6,218 nucleotides of DNA, taken from positions 1 to 6,218 of the forward strand of contig CAMAHZ010000080.1 of the NCBI GenBank assembly GCA_945834965.1, read 5' to 3'. The number at the start of each line of letters is the position of its first letter. Within the stretch, counting starts at the first letter, position 1. A program made the translations under genes and the position numbers. The notes under the pieces were generated by a model. That model searched no databases. It saw nothing but the letters and a program-made list of their open reading frames with translations, and was not told the origin of the DNA. Shown here one piece after another: positions 6,188 through 6,218 of this stretch. This stretch comes from an uncultured Clostridia bacterium. GTDB lineage: Bacteria; Bacillota; Clostridia; Christensenellales; Borkfalkiaceae.

Positions 6188-6216
6188 TTGACTTTATTGC
6201 CTTGTTTGATTATAAT
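6188..6216 (+). promoter_or_regulatory. Consensus sigma-A promoter facing out of the window
   Basis: TTGACT (6188-6193, one mismatch), a 17-bp spacer and TATAAT (6211-6216, perfect). The start site would fall just beyond the right edge, so the gene it drives is not visible. The T-run before it (6181-6186) may act as an A/T-rich UP-like region. Confidence 0.8.
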
Positions 6217-6218
6217 CT

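Overview
The window reads as chromosomal DNA from a member of the Bacillota, most likely a Clostridia-like gut or environmental anaerobe. This is inferred from the EcsA-like ABC ATPase, the Clostridia-style TetR regulator (LGTSASPIF core), the DUF3795-type Cys-rich protein, purine-rich Shine-Dalgarno sites before every gene, consensus sigma-A promoters and A/T-rich intergenic DNA around genes of moderate GC. Species cannot be named from the sequence. All complete genes lie on the minus strand, so the biological order runs from right to left.

Right part (about 3702-5892): a two-gene uracil salvage operon. A uracil/xanthine-family permease (uraA) carries an unusual acidic C-terminal tail. It is followed, with a one-base TAATG overlap, by uracil phosphoribosyltransferase (upp). 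The permease imports uracil and the enzyme traps it as UMP. Two tandem hairpin terminators (3620-3690) close the operon.

Left part (about 62-3426): a tetR-led operon with a near-perfect sigma-A promoter and a dyad/direct-repeat operator candidate just downstream of it. The order is TetR regulator, EcsA-like ABC ATPase, about 12-TM ABC-2-type permease, then a small 13-cysteine DUF3795-like protein. Genes are 11 nt apart, 8 nt overlapping and 14 nt apart. This looks like an autoregulated exporter of unknown substrate. A further gene may begin at the left edge (minus strand, 50 to 1).

Right end (about 5940-6218): a plus-strand stretch unlike the rest. It encodes what looks like the last ~40 residues of a tyrosine recombinase, cut off from its N-terminal part, followed by a terminator and, at the very edge, a consensus promoter pointing out of the window. 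This may be a scar of a lost mobile element.

No CRISPR array, tRNA, rRNA or intact mobile element was seen. I did not find a clearly new system. The best leads are the TetR operator array, the DUF3795/ABC pairing, the integrase remnant and a possible small RNA between upp and tetR.
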